NCBI GenBank assembly: GCA_029559035.1
Contig: JAKQCT010000090.1
Span: 1-64,000 of the forward strand
Direction of reading: 5' to 3'
DNA from: Acidobacteriota bacterium
Lineage (GTDB): Bacteria > Acidobacteriota > UBA4820
Length of the DNA stretch: 64,000 nt
Shown here: piece after piece, positions 7,888-16,541 of the stretch
Layout: each line of letters opens with the position of its first letter
Position numbering within the stretch: position 1 is the stretch's first letter
Notes under the pieces: model-generated
Told to the model about the DNA's origin: nothing
The model's database searches: none
What the model saw: only the letters and a program-made list of their open reading frames with translations
Position numbers and translations under genes: made by a program

Positions 7888-9058
7888 TTTTCTCGCACAG
7901 GATCCTTATCGAATCGATCACGTAATCTACTTCCTCGTTTTTCATGCCCGGGAAGATCGGAAGGCTTATTAACCTTTTCCAGACGCGGGACGCCTCGGGG
8001 AAATCGCCTTCGCTGAAACCGTAAGTCTCTCTGTAATAAGGATGAAGGTGAAGGGGCATCCAATGAACAGAAGTGATGATGCCCATCTCTTTCAGCAGAT
8101 CGATGAAGCGGGCCCTGTCAATCTTCAGTTTGTCGAGCCTGAGGCGGATGTAAAAAAGGTGCCAGCTGTGGATCCTGTCCTCGGAAGATGGGGGCAATTC
8201 CAGGTAATCCAGGCCTTCAAACCCGCTTCGGTACCTCCTCGCGACATCCTCCCTCAGTTTCCTGAATTCCTCCGCCCTTTCAAGCTGATGCAGGCCTATG
8301 GAGGCGGCAACATCCGTGAGGTTGTACTTGAAGCCCGGGGCGACTATCTCGTAATACCAGCTTCCCGAGGCGGTGAACCTTTTCCACGCGTCCTTGGAGA
8401 TCCCGTGGAGGGACATTATCCTCATCCGCTCCGCCAATTCGGGGTCGTGGGTCGTCGCCATCCCTCCCTCTCCCGTGGTTATCGTCTTGTTGGCGTAAAA
8501 AGAGAAACAGGTCACCTTCGAATCGCCCCGTCCGCACCACCGCCAACTCTCCTCCTTGTCCTTCCTCCACGCGGATGGAAAACTGTGCGCGGCGTCCTCC
8601 ACTATCCAGAGGGAGTGCCGCTCCGCGAACTCCCTGATTCTGTCCATGTCTGCCATCATCCCGCCGATGTGGACGGGCATTATCCCGACAACTTTCCTTC
8701 GGCTCTCCTTCACCCTCCTCTCCGCGTCTTCCAGGTCTATCTGAAGCGTGTCGGGATGGACATCCGCAAGGAGAGGCTCCGCGTTCATGTACCTGACCAC
8801 CTCCGCGGTTGCGGCGAAGGTCATCGTCGGGACGACCACGGCCTGACCTTCGCGGAGTCCCAGAGCTTCGAGCGCCAGGTGAAGGGCGGCCGTGCAGGAA
8901 TTGAGCGCGAGGGCGTGCGGTGCCCCCACCGCGCGGGCGAATCTCTCTTCGAACTCCTTCGTCTTCGGCCCGGTCGTTAACCATCCTGAGCGTAAAGTAT
9001 CCACTACCTCGTTGATCTCGCCGTCCGAGATGTTCGGCCTGAAAAAAGGGACTTTCAT
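7877..9058 (-). CDS. DegT/DnrJ/EryC1/StrS sugar aminotransferase
   Basis: 393 residues. The PLP lysine lies in FSFYANKTITTGEGGM near residue 190; the aspartate motif IVEDAAHSFPS precedes it. The subgroup motif PVHIGGMMADMD resembles UDP-sugar 4-aminotransferases (PglE, ArnB), while neighbours at 9779 and 10427 would also fit a WbpE role at C3. I cannot choose between C3 and C4 from sequence alone. Cytosolic. Its 3' end overlaps the start of the sugar-phosphate transferase by 11 bases, so they are translationally coupled. Confidence 0.88.
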   Translation of the reverse strand: MKVPFFRPNISDGEINEVVDTLRSGWLTTGPKTKEFEERFARAVGAPHALALNSCTAALHLALEALGLREGQAVVVPTMTFAATAEVVRYMNAEPLLADVHPDTLQIDLEDAERRVKESRRKVVGIMPVHIGGMMADMDRIREFAERHSLWIVEDAAHSFPSAWRKDKEESWRWCGRGDSKVTCFSFYANKTITTGEGGMATTHDPELAERMRIMSLHGISKDAWKRFTASGSWYYEIVAPGFKYNLTDVAASIGLHQLERAEEFRKLREDVARRYRSGFEGLDYLELPPSSEDRIHSWHLFYIRLRLDKLKIDRARFIDLLKEMGIITSVHWMPLHLHPYYRETYGFSEGDFPEASRVWKRLISLPIFPGMKNEEVDYVIDSIRILCEKNEA

Positions 9059-9097
9059 TTTTTCATTCTCCCAGCTTGGGGCCGCGCGGCGGCCTTC

Positions 9098-9730
9098 TTA
9101 CAGATCCTTTTCCATAGACATGTATTCAGACTTTTCCGACGATCCGTCGTCGCGATAGGCACGTTTCTCGTAAAAACGGATAGCTCTCGCGTTGTTTCTT
9201 TTGACGGTCAATCCTATCCTGTCATATCCCATCTCCCTGGCGGCCTGCTCGCAATGCTCCATGAGTTCCCCGGCGACGCCGCTGCCCTGCGATTCCGGCA
9301 GGACGGCGATGGCAAGGATCCTGTAGTCGGGCGGTTCCTTTCCGGAAGGGATCTTCTTCTTGTTCAAGCCCAGAACAAGTAGAATTCCGGTCAGTGCTTT
9401 TTTGAAGAACATCCGGGTGATGAGGAGCCCAGGCCTGCGAAGAAGCTGAAGGCAGAGATAGAAAATGTTCTTTTTGAGGAACGATGTGGTAGCGCCCGAA
9501 AATATGCCGCTGAAGCAGTATCCTGTCACGGCATCATCGCGGACAGCCACTACGGAGCGCTGCATGTATGGCCCACCGAGCAGGCTCTCGTAGTATCTCA
9601 CTACCGCCTCCCGACCAAGCTTCGTCAGGAAGGTGTCGTGGAAAGCCATCGAGTGCGCCTGTGCCACCGGGCCGAGGTCCGCGGCGCTCAAGGGCCTGAT
9701 GACAGATCCCTGTTTTTCATTGTCCGCCAT
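9098..9730 (-). CDS. GNAT-family acetyltransferase
   Basis: 210 residues. The acetyl-CoA motif is PESQGSGVAGELMEHCEQAA, followed by LTVKRNNARAIRFYEKRAY, a standard GNAT C-terminal half. A hydrophobic stretch in the middle (FYLCLQLLRRPGLLI) may be an amphipathic membrane contact. Given the dehydratase and aminotransferase next door and no PglD beside them, this could acetylate the 4-amino sugar, but the family is too broad to be sure. Confidence 0.75.
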   Translation of the reverse strand: MADNEKQGSVIRPLSAADLGPVAQAHSMAFHDTFLTKLGREAVVRYYESLLGGPYMQRSVVAVRDDAVTGYCFSGIFSGATTSFLKKNIFYLCLQLLRRPGLLITRMFFKKALTGILLVLGLNKKKIPSGKEPPDYRILAIAVLPESQGSGVAGELMEHCEQAAREMGYDRIGLTVKRNNARAIRFYEKRAYRDDGSSEKSEYMSMEKDL

Positions 9731-9778
9731 CTGACGCCCCCCGGCTCTCCCAACAACACCGAACTTCCATTCCGGGTC

Positions 9779-10423
9779 TCATCGGACGTCCCTGTAACAG
9801 ACCTTCCCCGTCTTGTATTCAGGGTCCAGTTCGCCATCTTCCGCAGCGTCAAGACATCTGACTTCGCCGTTTTTCATATGATACTTGAGGCCGCTCTCGG
9901 GACAGGAGGCTGATCCGTTCGAATCGAACTTGAGTTTGTGTCCATGACGGCTCATGAAACCCGCCACCCTCCCGGGGACTCCGACTATAAGGGCGTAATC
10001 AGGGACATCTTTCGTGACGACACTGCCGGCTGCTATAAAGGCATATCTACCTATCGTCGTTCCGCAAACAACGGTGGCGTTGGCGCCGACGGACGCCCCC
10101 TTCCTGATCAGCGTTCTCTCGTAGAGGGAGTGCCTGTTGATCTCGCTCCTCGGGTTGGTGACGTTTGTCAGGACGCACGAAGGGCCCAGGAAAACATAGT
10201 CCTCTATCTCGGTTCCCGTGTAGATAGAAACATTGTTCTGGACCTTTACCGAATTGCCGATGACGACATTCTCGGCCACATGGCAGTTCTGGCCGAAAAT
10301 GCAGTTCTTTCCGATCTTCACGCCTTTCATGACATGGCTGAAATGCCAGATCTTCGTTCCCTCTCCTATCTCGCACGGCTGGTCCACGATCGCGCTCGGA
10401 TGAACATAATAACCCTCGCTCAT
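9779..10423 (-). CDS. UDP-3-amino sugar uronate N-acetyltransferase (WbpD/WlbB-like)
   Basis: 214 residues of left-handed beta-helix hexapeptide repeats (VHPSAIVDQPCEIGEG, GVKIGKNCIFGQNCHV, VVIGNSVKVQNNVSIY). The stretch FLGPSCVLTNVTNPRSE is characteristic of the WbpD/WlbB group, which acetylates the 3-amino group of UDP-GlcNAc3N uronic acid with acetyl-CoA. A C-terminal CPESGLKY...VRCL piece looks like a small metal-binding or zinc-ribbon-like tail. It sits 3 bases after the WbpI-like gene at 10427, supporting one pathway. Confidence 0.87.
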   Translation of the reverse strand: MSEGYYVHPSAIVDQPCEIGEGTKIWHFSHVMKGVKIGKNCIFGQNCHVAENVVIGNSVKVQNNVSIYTGTEIEDYVFLGPSCVLTNVTNPRSEINRHSLYERTLIRKGASVGANATVVCGTTIGRYAFIAAGSVVTKDVPDYALIVGVPGRVAGFMSRHGHKLKFDSNGSASCPESGLKYHMKNGEVRCLDAAEDGELDPEYKTGKVCYRDVR

Positions 10424-10426
10424 GAA

Positions 10427-11506
10427 TCACTCCTTATCCAGAAAATCCGCTATAGCCTTGGCTATCTTGCCGGAGGTGTCGCCTTTTCCGTAAATATTCT
10501 TCCTGAAGACAAGTTTCGAACCGGCTAACTCCCTAGCCAGTTCGACTATCTTCGAGGATTCCGCGCCCGCGATCATGTTGACGCCCGCGTCGACGAGCTC
10601 GGACCACTCCGTCTCATCCCTGAGAGTCACGCAGGGCACCTCGTGAAAATAAGCCTCCTTCTGCAATCCGCCGGAATCCGTCAGGACTATTCCCGCGTTG
10701 GACAGGAGGGCCTGCATGTCAAGGTATGACAGTGGGGGCGAAAGAACGATGTCGCGCCGTTTATTCCCTCTCAGCTTCTCCCTGACCCTCGGGTGGACAG
10801 GCCACACGAGCTTGAGACCCCCGTCGGCGATCTCTTTCAGCGCCTTGTTTATCCGGTCCCAGTTCCTCTTGTCGTCGGTGTTTTCCTGCCTGTGTATCGT
10901 CACGACCCCGTAGCCTCCCGATTCAAGCCCCAATTCCTTCATGAGAGGCTTTACCCTCTTGCGGAACTCTTTTCTGAAAAGGAGGCAGGTATCGAACATG
11001 ATGTCTCCGGTCCTTACTATCGTACCCCCGATCCCCTCCCTCTTCAGGTTCCTCACGGATTCGTCCGTGGGCGCGAAGAGGAGGGAGGAGAGATGGTCGG
11101 CAACAACCCTGTTTATCTCTTCAGGCATCTTCCTGTTGAAAGACCTCAGGCCCGCCTCGATGTGCATGACGGGAATGTTCATCTTGGAAGCCGCCAATGC
11201 TCCGGCCAGGGTCGAATTTGTGTCGCCGTAAACAATGACCGCGCGGGGCGATTCAGCGAAAAGGACTTTCTCGATAGCCTCCATCATCCTCCCCGTCTGA
11301 GCTCCGTGGGACATCGAGCCTATCCCGAGATCGTGGTCGGGACGCTTCAGGCCGAGTGTCTTGAAAAAGACCTCCGACATTTCGTAATCGTAATGCTGGC
11401 CGGTGTGAACAAGACATTCTTCGATCTTGGCCTTCTTCAGCGCCAGTGACACGGGAACAGCCTTTATGAACTGGGGCCTCGCCCCTACCACAGTAACGAC
11501 CATCAT
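10427..11506 (-). CDS. Non-hydrolysing UDP-N-acetyl amino sugar 2-epimerase (WbpI/WecB family)
   Basis: About 359 residues from ATG 11506; an alternative ATG at 11536 would overlap the upstream gene by 17 bases. The start VGARPQFIKAVPVS, HTGQHYDYEMSEVFF and LGIGSMSHGAQTGRMMEAIE match the WbpI/WecB epimerase family; HIEAGLRSFNRKMPEEINR and SDSGGLQKEA are the active-site segments. WbpI epimerises UDP-GlcNAc3NAc uronate to the manno form; WecB uses UDP-GlcNAc. The adjacent WbpD-like gene and the WbpA/WbpB-like genes at 35-37 kb favour the WbpI role. Confidence 0.86.
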   Translation of the reverse strand: MMVVTVVGARPQFIKAVPVSLALKKAKIEECLVHTGQHYDYEMSEVFFKTLGLKRPDHDLGIGSMSHGAQTGRMMEAIEKVLFAESPRAVIVYGDTNSTLAGALAASKMNIPVMHIEAGLRSFNRKMPEEINRVVADHLSSLLFAPTDESVRNLKREGIGGTIVRTGDIMFDTCLLFRKEFRKRVKPLMKELGLESGGYGVVTIHRQENTDDKRNWDRINKALKEIADGGLKLVWPVHPRVREKLRGNKRRDIVLSPPLSYLDMQALLSNAGIVLTDSGGLQKEAYFHEVPCVTLRDETEWSELVDAGVNMIAGAESSKIVELARELAGSKLVFRKNIYGKGDTSGKIAKAIADFLDKE

Positions 11507-11519
11507 CTCAGCGGTCCTC

Positions 11520-12758
11520 TCATTTTTTCTTTTCATTCACGCCATCCAGGAATTTTCCGGCAAGGTCGCCGAACATGTAGTTCTCCAGAACGTGCCTCCT
11601 GCCGCGGGACCCCATCTCATCCCTCTCATCAGGAGACATGCCTGCCATCCTGAGTATCGCATCTTTCATGCTTTCGGGGTTCTCGGGCCGGGCGCATATC
11701 CCGCAACCGGCCTCTTCTACCATGTTGTTCCCCGCTTCTATGGCGTAAAGCACGGGCTTGCCAGCGAACATGTACTCGATAAGCTTGTTGGGGCTTATTC
11801 CGAACCTGTAGATCCCCTTCTTTTTCCAGCCGATGTAAAGGGCGTCCATCTCCCTCATCATCGCCTGGGCTGAAGCTTTTGAAACGAAAGGCAGGATCGA
11901 TAGATTATCCAGCCGCAGTTTTTCTTTTAGCTCCATAAGGTTCTCTTTTTCAGGCCCCTCACCCACGAGCATGAATTGCACCGGATCATTCCTCAGCAGG
12001 TTTGCGGTCTTGAAAAGGGTCTCGAGATCGTTGGAAATGACGAAAGACCCGAAATACCCTATTTGTAACATTTTTCTTTTTTTGCCCGCTTCCATGATAA
12101 TTCTGTGAGTCCCGGGGATCGGAGGTATTTCTTTTGTGGGTTCGTCGATGAAGATGCCGTTGGGCACGTGGATGAACTTGCTTCCCTCCATTCCGTGGTC
12201 CACCATGTGTTTCTTTGCGAGCGGAAGCAGAGATACCACCTTGTCGGCCGACCTGTAGGCGTAATTCTCCACCCATTGCGTGACCACAATGAAGGGATGG
12301 CGGGTTGACATTCCTCCCAGTTCCACCGGAGATAGCGGCCAGAGGTCGTGCACCTCGAAAACCAGCCTTGCGCCCGCCTTCGCGGCGATGCGCTTTGCGG
12401 GGAAAATGTCGAACGGATATGTCGAGGAGGCTATGACGATGTCCGGCCTGATCTTCGAAGCTAACTTTCCGCTCTTCATTAACAGCTTCGCCACGAAAAC
12501 AAGGATGCTTATGATCCTCGATATTCCGCTTCCCTTGTACGAAGGAGTTTTTATCCAGAAATAATCGACCCCCTCGCTTTCTTCCAATTCCGAGAAGCTT
12601 CTTATCGAGGGTTGTCTACCTCGTATGTGGGAGAAAGACCCTGCAACGATGACCACCTTGTGCCCCATTTTTCCCCACTCCTTCGCGAGGTAGTAGGGGC
12701 GAAGCTCCATTCCCATGTTGGGCGAGCCTGCGTAATGGTCTATCAGCAGGATGTTCAT
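11520..12758 (-). CDS. GT4 glycosyltransferase (WbuB-like)
   Basis: 412 residues, GT-B fold. The N-terminus MNILLIDHYAGSPNMGMELR and the middle VFEVHDLWPLSPVELGGMS are typical of WbuB-like transferases. The C-terminal domain carries QIGYFGSF, then GISPNKLIEYMFAGKPVLYAIEAGNN with the EX7E-type acidic pair. It adds one sugar from a nucleotide donor to the lipid-linked repeat in the cytoplasm; WbuB enzymes often use FucNAc-type donors, which is only suggestive here. Confidence 0.87.
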   Translation of the reverse strand: MNILLIDHYAGSPNMGMELRPYYLAKEWGKMGHKVVIVAGSFSHIRGRQPSIRSFSELEESEGVDYFWIKTPSYKGSGISRIISILVFVAKLLMKSGKLASKIRPDIVIASSTYPFDIFPAKRIAAKAGARLVFEVHDLWPLSPVELGGMSTRHPFIVVTQWVENYAYRSADKVVSLLPLAKKHMVDHGMEGSKFIHVPNGIFIDEPTKEIPPIPGTHRIIMEAGKKRKMLQIGYFGSFVISNDLETLFKTANLLRNDPVQFMLVGEGPEKENLMELKEKLRLDNLSILPFVSKASAQAMMREMDALYIGWKKKGIYRFGISPNKLIEYMFAGKPVLYAIEAGNNMVEEAGCGICARPENPESMKDAILRMAGMSPDERDEMGSRGRRHVLENYMFGDLAGKFLDGVNEKKK

Positions 12759-12810
12759 CAGGAATCCGGACCCGCGTAAATAAATCTCGTCGCGGAAACG
12801 CCCCGTAGAT

Positions 12811-13968
12811 TCACACAGGACATCCCGTCACTCTCCTGTATATGTCGAGCAGATTGGGGAAATCCGTCTTCATGTTGTAATCAGAGATGCAGGCGCTCCT
12901 TCCCCTCGATCCCATCTCCCGCGACGATTCAGGATCCGACAGTATCCTGTCTATCGCTCCCGCGATCGATTCGGCATCCGTGGTGTCGCAGGTTACTCCG
13001 CACCGGTGTTTTTCAACTGTTTCCCTGTGGTTCGGGCAGTCGGGAACAATTACCGGCAGGCCCGCCGCCATGTATTCGAAAAGCTTGTTAGGCAGGCCTA
13101 CGCGGACATTCGTGGAGGGCCAGAACAGGACCAGCCCCGCCGAAAAGCCGCCGAGCCCCCTGATGAACTCGTTCCTCTCCTGCTTGGGATGCCAGGCGAG
13201 AAGATCGGAAGCCCCTCTTTTTTCCCAGTGACCCAAAAGGCTTTCCCTCTTTTCCGGGGTCCTGAAATCACCGAAGAAATGCACCTTTAGCCCCGCGTGC
13301 TTTTTCTTGAGGGCGAGGCAGGCATCTGCAAGCAGAAAAAGCGACTTCTGCTCCAGACTGCCCGAGTAAACCAGACTGTTCTTTTTTTCAACCCGTCCGA
13401 CTTCTGGAACCAGGTCCAGGATCCTCTCTATGTCAGGGAAATTCCTCAGAAGAACCACCGGCTTACCATACGGTTCATATTTCTCCGCGATCTGTCTCGT
13501 GACCGTGACGATTCCCGAAATCTTCCTCATCTTGATTCTTTCGTACAGGCAGTAAAGCTTCGAGGCTATCGCCCCCCTCAATCCCCCTGTATTTTCAGCA
13601 AGAGTGGACCTGTAGTTCTCGTGGACGTCGTAAATAGCGGGTATCCCTCTACGGCGTGCGTAATCGGGGACCGACATCAACAGTTCGGGATCGTGGAAGT
13701 GGACGATGTCGGGGTTCAGTTTTTCAAGCGCGGCCGTTGCATCTCTGGCCGTCCCTATCCTTTCCTTCCTGGTGCGTGGCAAGCCGTTTCCGTAACGGAC
13801 AAATCTTACCCCGTCCTTCGTAGAATCGGTCGCGTCGGGCGCCAGAAGGATGACCTCCCTGACGCTTCCCGCCGACAACAGCCTCGCTTCCCTGTGGAAT
13901 ATCCTGACGTCTTCGCAAGTGTGCGCGCTGGTTATGTGCGCGACAGTAATGTCCTTGAGCTTGTCCAT
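12811..13968 (-). CDS. GT4 glycosyltransferase
   Basis: About 385 residues from the ATG at 13968 (a GTG codon precedes it). The acceptor half has TVAHITSAHTCEDVRIFHRE and IVHFHDPELLM. The donor half has LVYSGSLEQKS, then LPNKLFEYMAAGLPVIVPDCPNHRE, the usual GT4 phosphate and ribose contacts. The tail CISDYNMKTDFPNLLDIYRRV is the standard closing helix. Cytosolic or peripheral. It lies directly between the amidotransferase and the WbuB-like gene, so it may transfer the acetamidino sugar. Confidence 0.86.
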   Translation of the reverse strand: MDKLKDITVAHITSAHTCEDVRIFHREARLLSAGSVREVILLAPDATDSTKDGVRFVRYGNGLPRTRKERIGTARDATAALEKLNPDIVHFHDPELLMSVPDYARRRGIPAIYDVHENYRSTLAENTGGLRGAIASKLYCLYERIKMRKISGIVTVTRQIAEKYEPYGKPVVLLRNFPDIERILDLVPEVGRVEKKNSLVYSGSLEQKSLFLLADACLALKKKHAGLKVHFFGDFRTPEKRESLLGHWEKRGASDLLAWHPKQERNEFIRGLGGFSAGLVLFWPSTNVRVGLPNKLFEYMAAGLPVIVPDCPNHRETVEKHRCGVTCDTTDAESIAGAIDRILSDPESSREMGSRGRSACISDYNMKTDFPNLLDIYRRVTGCPV

Positions 13969-13980
13969 CACTTTGCCATC

Positions 13981-15120
13981 TCAGGAATACCTTCGTATCC
14001 GCAATCCGAGTTTTTTCTCGACCCTTGCCTGCGTCGACTTCACGAACTTGTAGAACTTCTCGTCCGAAGGGTAATCCTCCGCCTTCCTTTTCGGCGCTTC
14101 CAGAAGCTTTTCGAATTCATCTTGGGAGAGCCCCAGTTTTTTCCTGAGGTAAAGCTTGTCGTTCTCCAGCTCCCTTTCAGAGTAGAGCGGCTCGGACAAC
14201 TCGACAAGAGCCTCCTCCCGGGTGATCTGCCCCGACAGGATCTGGCTGGAGAGGTGCGGCCTTCTCTTGTCGTAGCCGAACCTGTGGGGAAGGTAGTACC
14301 TCTGGAAGAACTTCGTGAATATCGATTCGCAGTGCTTGCTGCCGTACTCCTTGAAGCCGATCTTCTTCAACTCTTCTATTGCTTCGTCCCTGTTGTACGG
14401 AAGGAAATTGAGAGGCCTGAAAGTCTTCAACCCCTTCGCGAGGGGATAGTAGAAGTAATATTGCCAGAACGATATTATTGGCAGTTTTTTTATAGAGCCC
14501 GAGCCGTGCTTTCTGTTTATGGCCCTGATATTCTTCCCGTCCATCGCCGTGTAGTGCCAGGACCTGGGGAAGATCGCCTCCGTCGCGAGGTTGCCTCCGC
14601 TGAGAACGGTTTTTATCGAGTTCTTCACCGCGTACTTGTATAGGGAGGCGAAGAAAACATGGTCCTGGGGGACATCCTGGTTCGCGACCCCGCTTCTGAG
14701 ATAAGCCAGTTGAAGCTCCCTTATCTCGGGCCAGTCCATGACAACCGTATGTAGGTCCCATCCGCAATGATCAACGATATTTTTTATGTTGCTGACTGCC
14801 GATTCGCTGTTCCAGCCCGCGTCCACGTGTATGACAAGGGGCCTCAGCCCGAACTCCTTCACTTTCAAGGCCATGTAGCTGCTGTCCACTCCTCCGCTCA
14901 ATCCGAGGATGCAATCATATTCCCTTTTCCTGCCGTATTCCCTCATTACCGCTATCTGCCGGGAGAGGGCCTCCGCTCCCCTCTCGTCGGGTTTCCACCT
15001 CGGTTTGACTTCGTTGTCGAAGTAGTGGCAATGGCTGCACACGCCGTTATCGTCAAAAACGATCTCCGGGTCGGTGGTGTCCATTACGCACCTGACGCAT
15101 TCCCTGTGATCAACTGGCAT
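13981..15120 (-). CDS. wbpG: N-acetyl sugar amidotransferase (WbpG/PseA type)
   Basis: 379 residues. The N-terminal four-cysteine ribbon (CVRCV...GVCSHC) precedes the PP-loop ATP pyrophosphatase motif LGLSGGVDSSYMALKV near residue 90. The family converts an acetamido group of a UDP- or CMP-sugar to acetamidino with ammonia supplied by HisH/HisF partners. Those partners follow upstream at 15110 and 15892 with 11- and 1-base overlaps, the classical trio. The substrate is probably UDP-ManNAc3NAc uronic acid, although legionaminic acid is also possible. Confidence 0.9.
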   Translation of the reverse strand: MPVDHRECVRCVMDTTDPEIVFDDNGVCSHCHYFDNEVKPRWKPDERGAEALSRQIAVMREYGRKREYDCILGLSGGVDSSYMALKVKEFGLRPLVIHVDAGWNSESAVSNIKNIVDHCGWDLHTVVMDWPEIRELQLAYLRSGVANQDVPQDHVFFASLYKYAVKNSIKTVLSGGNLATEAIFPRSWHYTAMDGKNIRAINRKHGSGSIKKLPIISFWQYYFYYPLAKGLKTFRPLNFLPYNRDEAIEELKKIGFKEYGSKHCESIFTKFFQRYYLPHRFGYDKRRPHLSSQILSGQITREEALVELSEPLYSERELENDKLYLRKKLGLSQDEFEKLLEAPKRKAEDYPSDEKFYKFVKSTQARVEKKLGLRIRRYS

Positions 15121-15892
15121 GGTTTTCTCCAGATAAGATGGAATTCAGAGTCTCTCCATCGGGATAATTTATCAATACCGCTTTTCTCTTTCCGTAAAAT
15201 ACGAAGATGCTTCCGGCGGCGGCCGCGGAAGCTCCGCAGTCTTTTATCACGGTCCTCACATCCTCCATGCTGCCGGCTCCTCCGAGCGCCACTACCGGGA
15301 CATTTGCCAGGAGCGACGCTTCTTTCATGAAATCCAGATCGTATCCCTTCATGGTCCCGTCCCTGTCGATGCTGTTCAGTATTATCTCGCCGGCTCCCAG
15401 GTCCTCCACGATCTTCATGAGCTCCCTGACATCTATCCCGGCGTCTATCTTCCCGTTGCGGATATAAACATGACGGGCGCCGCCCAAAGCCTTTCTCCTG
15501 TAATCTATCGTCGCCACGACGGCCTGTGAGCCGAAGCTTCTCACGGCATCGGCGACAGGATTTTCACGCCCGACGAGAGACGCCGACAGGGAAACCTTTT
15601 CAACGCCGAGCTTGAAGAGCTTTTCGATCTGGTTGAGGCCTGTTATGCCTCCCCCGTAGCAGATGGGCATGAAAGCTTCGCTGACGATATCCGACAGTTT
15701 CCCGTAATCCGGCTCTCGGCCTTCGGCTGTGGCGTCGATGTCGTAAATGACTAATTCATCGACTTCCTTTTCGTTGAATATCCTGACCGTGTTGATGGGA
15801 TCCCCGACATAAACAGGAGATCTGAACTTCGTCGTCTTGACAAGGCCCCCGTCATGGAGCAGGAGCGAGGGTATAACTCTTGGCCTGAACAT
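15110..15892 (-). CDS. HisF-like synthase subunit for sugar amidination
   Basis: 260 residues, a TIM barrel. It begins RPRVIPSLLLHDGGLVKTTK, the form of glycan-cluster HisF paralogues rather than histidine-operon HisF (which normally begins AKRIIPCLD). PICYGGGITGLNQIEKLF, GEIILNSIDRDGTMKGYD and VPVVALGGAGSMED are the phosphate and active-site loops. With the HisH-like protein it channels ammonia to the WbpG-like amidotransferase. No other histidine genes are present, which supports the sugar role. Confidence 0.9.
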   Translation of the reverse strand: MFRPRVIPSLLLHDGGLVKTTKFRSPVYVGDPINTVRIFNEKEVDELVIYDIDATAEGREPDYGKLSDIVSEAFMPICYGGGITGLNQIEKLFKLGVEKVSLSASLVGRENPVADAVRSFGSQAVVATIDYRRKALGGARHVYIRNGKIDAGIDVRELMKIVEDLGAGEIILNSIDRDGTMKGYDLDFMKEASLLANVPVVALGGAGSMEDVRTVIKDCGASAAAAGSIFVFYGKRKAVLINYPDGETLNSILSGENHAS

Positions 15893-16518
15893 CAGGCAAG
15901 CTCGCAGTAGTTTTTGAGAAGCCTCATTCCGTAAACATGGCTCTTCTCGGGGTGGAACTGGACTCCGATGATGTTGTCTTTTGCTATCACCGAAGGAAAG
16001 TCGTACCCGTATCGCGTTGTTCCGATGCCAAGACCGTCATCGTCAAGTTTGAAATGGTAGGAGTGGACAAAATAAAAGCGCATCGGGTTCTTTATTCCCG
16101 AAAAGATCGGGTGGTCCTGTTGAGCCTCAACCGTGTTCCAGCCCATGTGCGGGATCTTCAGGCCTGATTCGTGTATCGAAGGATCGAACCTTGCGACATC
16201 ACCATCGATCCACGATAAGCCCCGGTATTGCCCTTCCTCGCTTCTGCGAGACATCAACTGCATGCCGAGGCAGATCCCCAGCAGCGGTTTTCCCTTCCTT
16301 GAGACCTCATCCTCAAGGACCTCCGAGATGCCTCTCGAAGCGATGTTTGCCACTCCCTTGTCAAAAGAACCGACTCCGGGTAGTATCAACTTGTCGGCCC
16401 GGACGATCTCCTCCGCCGTGGACACCACCGAAGCTTCGGCTCCCACCCTTTTCATCATGTTGATGACCGACATGATGTTGCCGAGGCCGTAATCTATGAC
16501 TCCTATCCTAAGTCCCAT
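15892..16518 (-). CDS. HisH-like glutamine amidotransferase for sugar amidination
   Basis: About 208 residues starting at MGLRIGVIDYGLGN (ATG 16518), the normal HisH N-terminus; a longer frame would overlap the upstream glycosyltransferase. The nucleophile cysteine is in LLGICLGMQLM and the His-Glu pair in IGVQFHPEKSH. LILPGVGSFDKG is the oxyanion-side motif. It hydrolyses glutamine to ammonia for the HisF-like partner, whose gene overlaps it by one base. Confidence 0.9.
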   Translation of the reverse strand: MGLRIGVIDYGLGNIMSVINMMKRVGAEASVVSTAEEIVRADKLILPGVGSFDKGVANIASRGISEVLEDEVSRKGKPLLGICLGMQLMSRRSEEGQYRGLSWIDGDVARFDPSIHESGLKIPHMGWNTVEAQQDHPIFSGIKNPMRFYFVHSYHFKLDDDGLGIGTTRYGYDFPSVIAKDNIIGVQFHPEKSHVYGMRLLKNYCELA

Positions 16519-16541
16519 TGCTGTCCATTTCCCTTTTATCC

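Noticed and set aside
15110-16518. HisF and HisH as histidine biosynthesis genes
   Set aside because: No other his genes are present, the HisF N-terminus is of the glycan type, and both overlap a WbpG-like amidotransferase.
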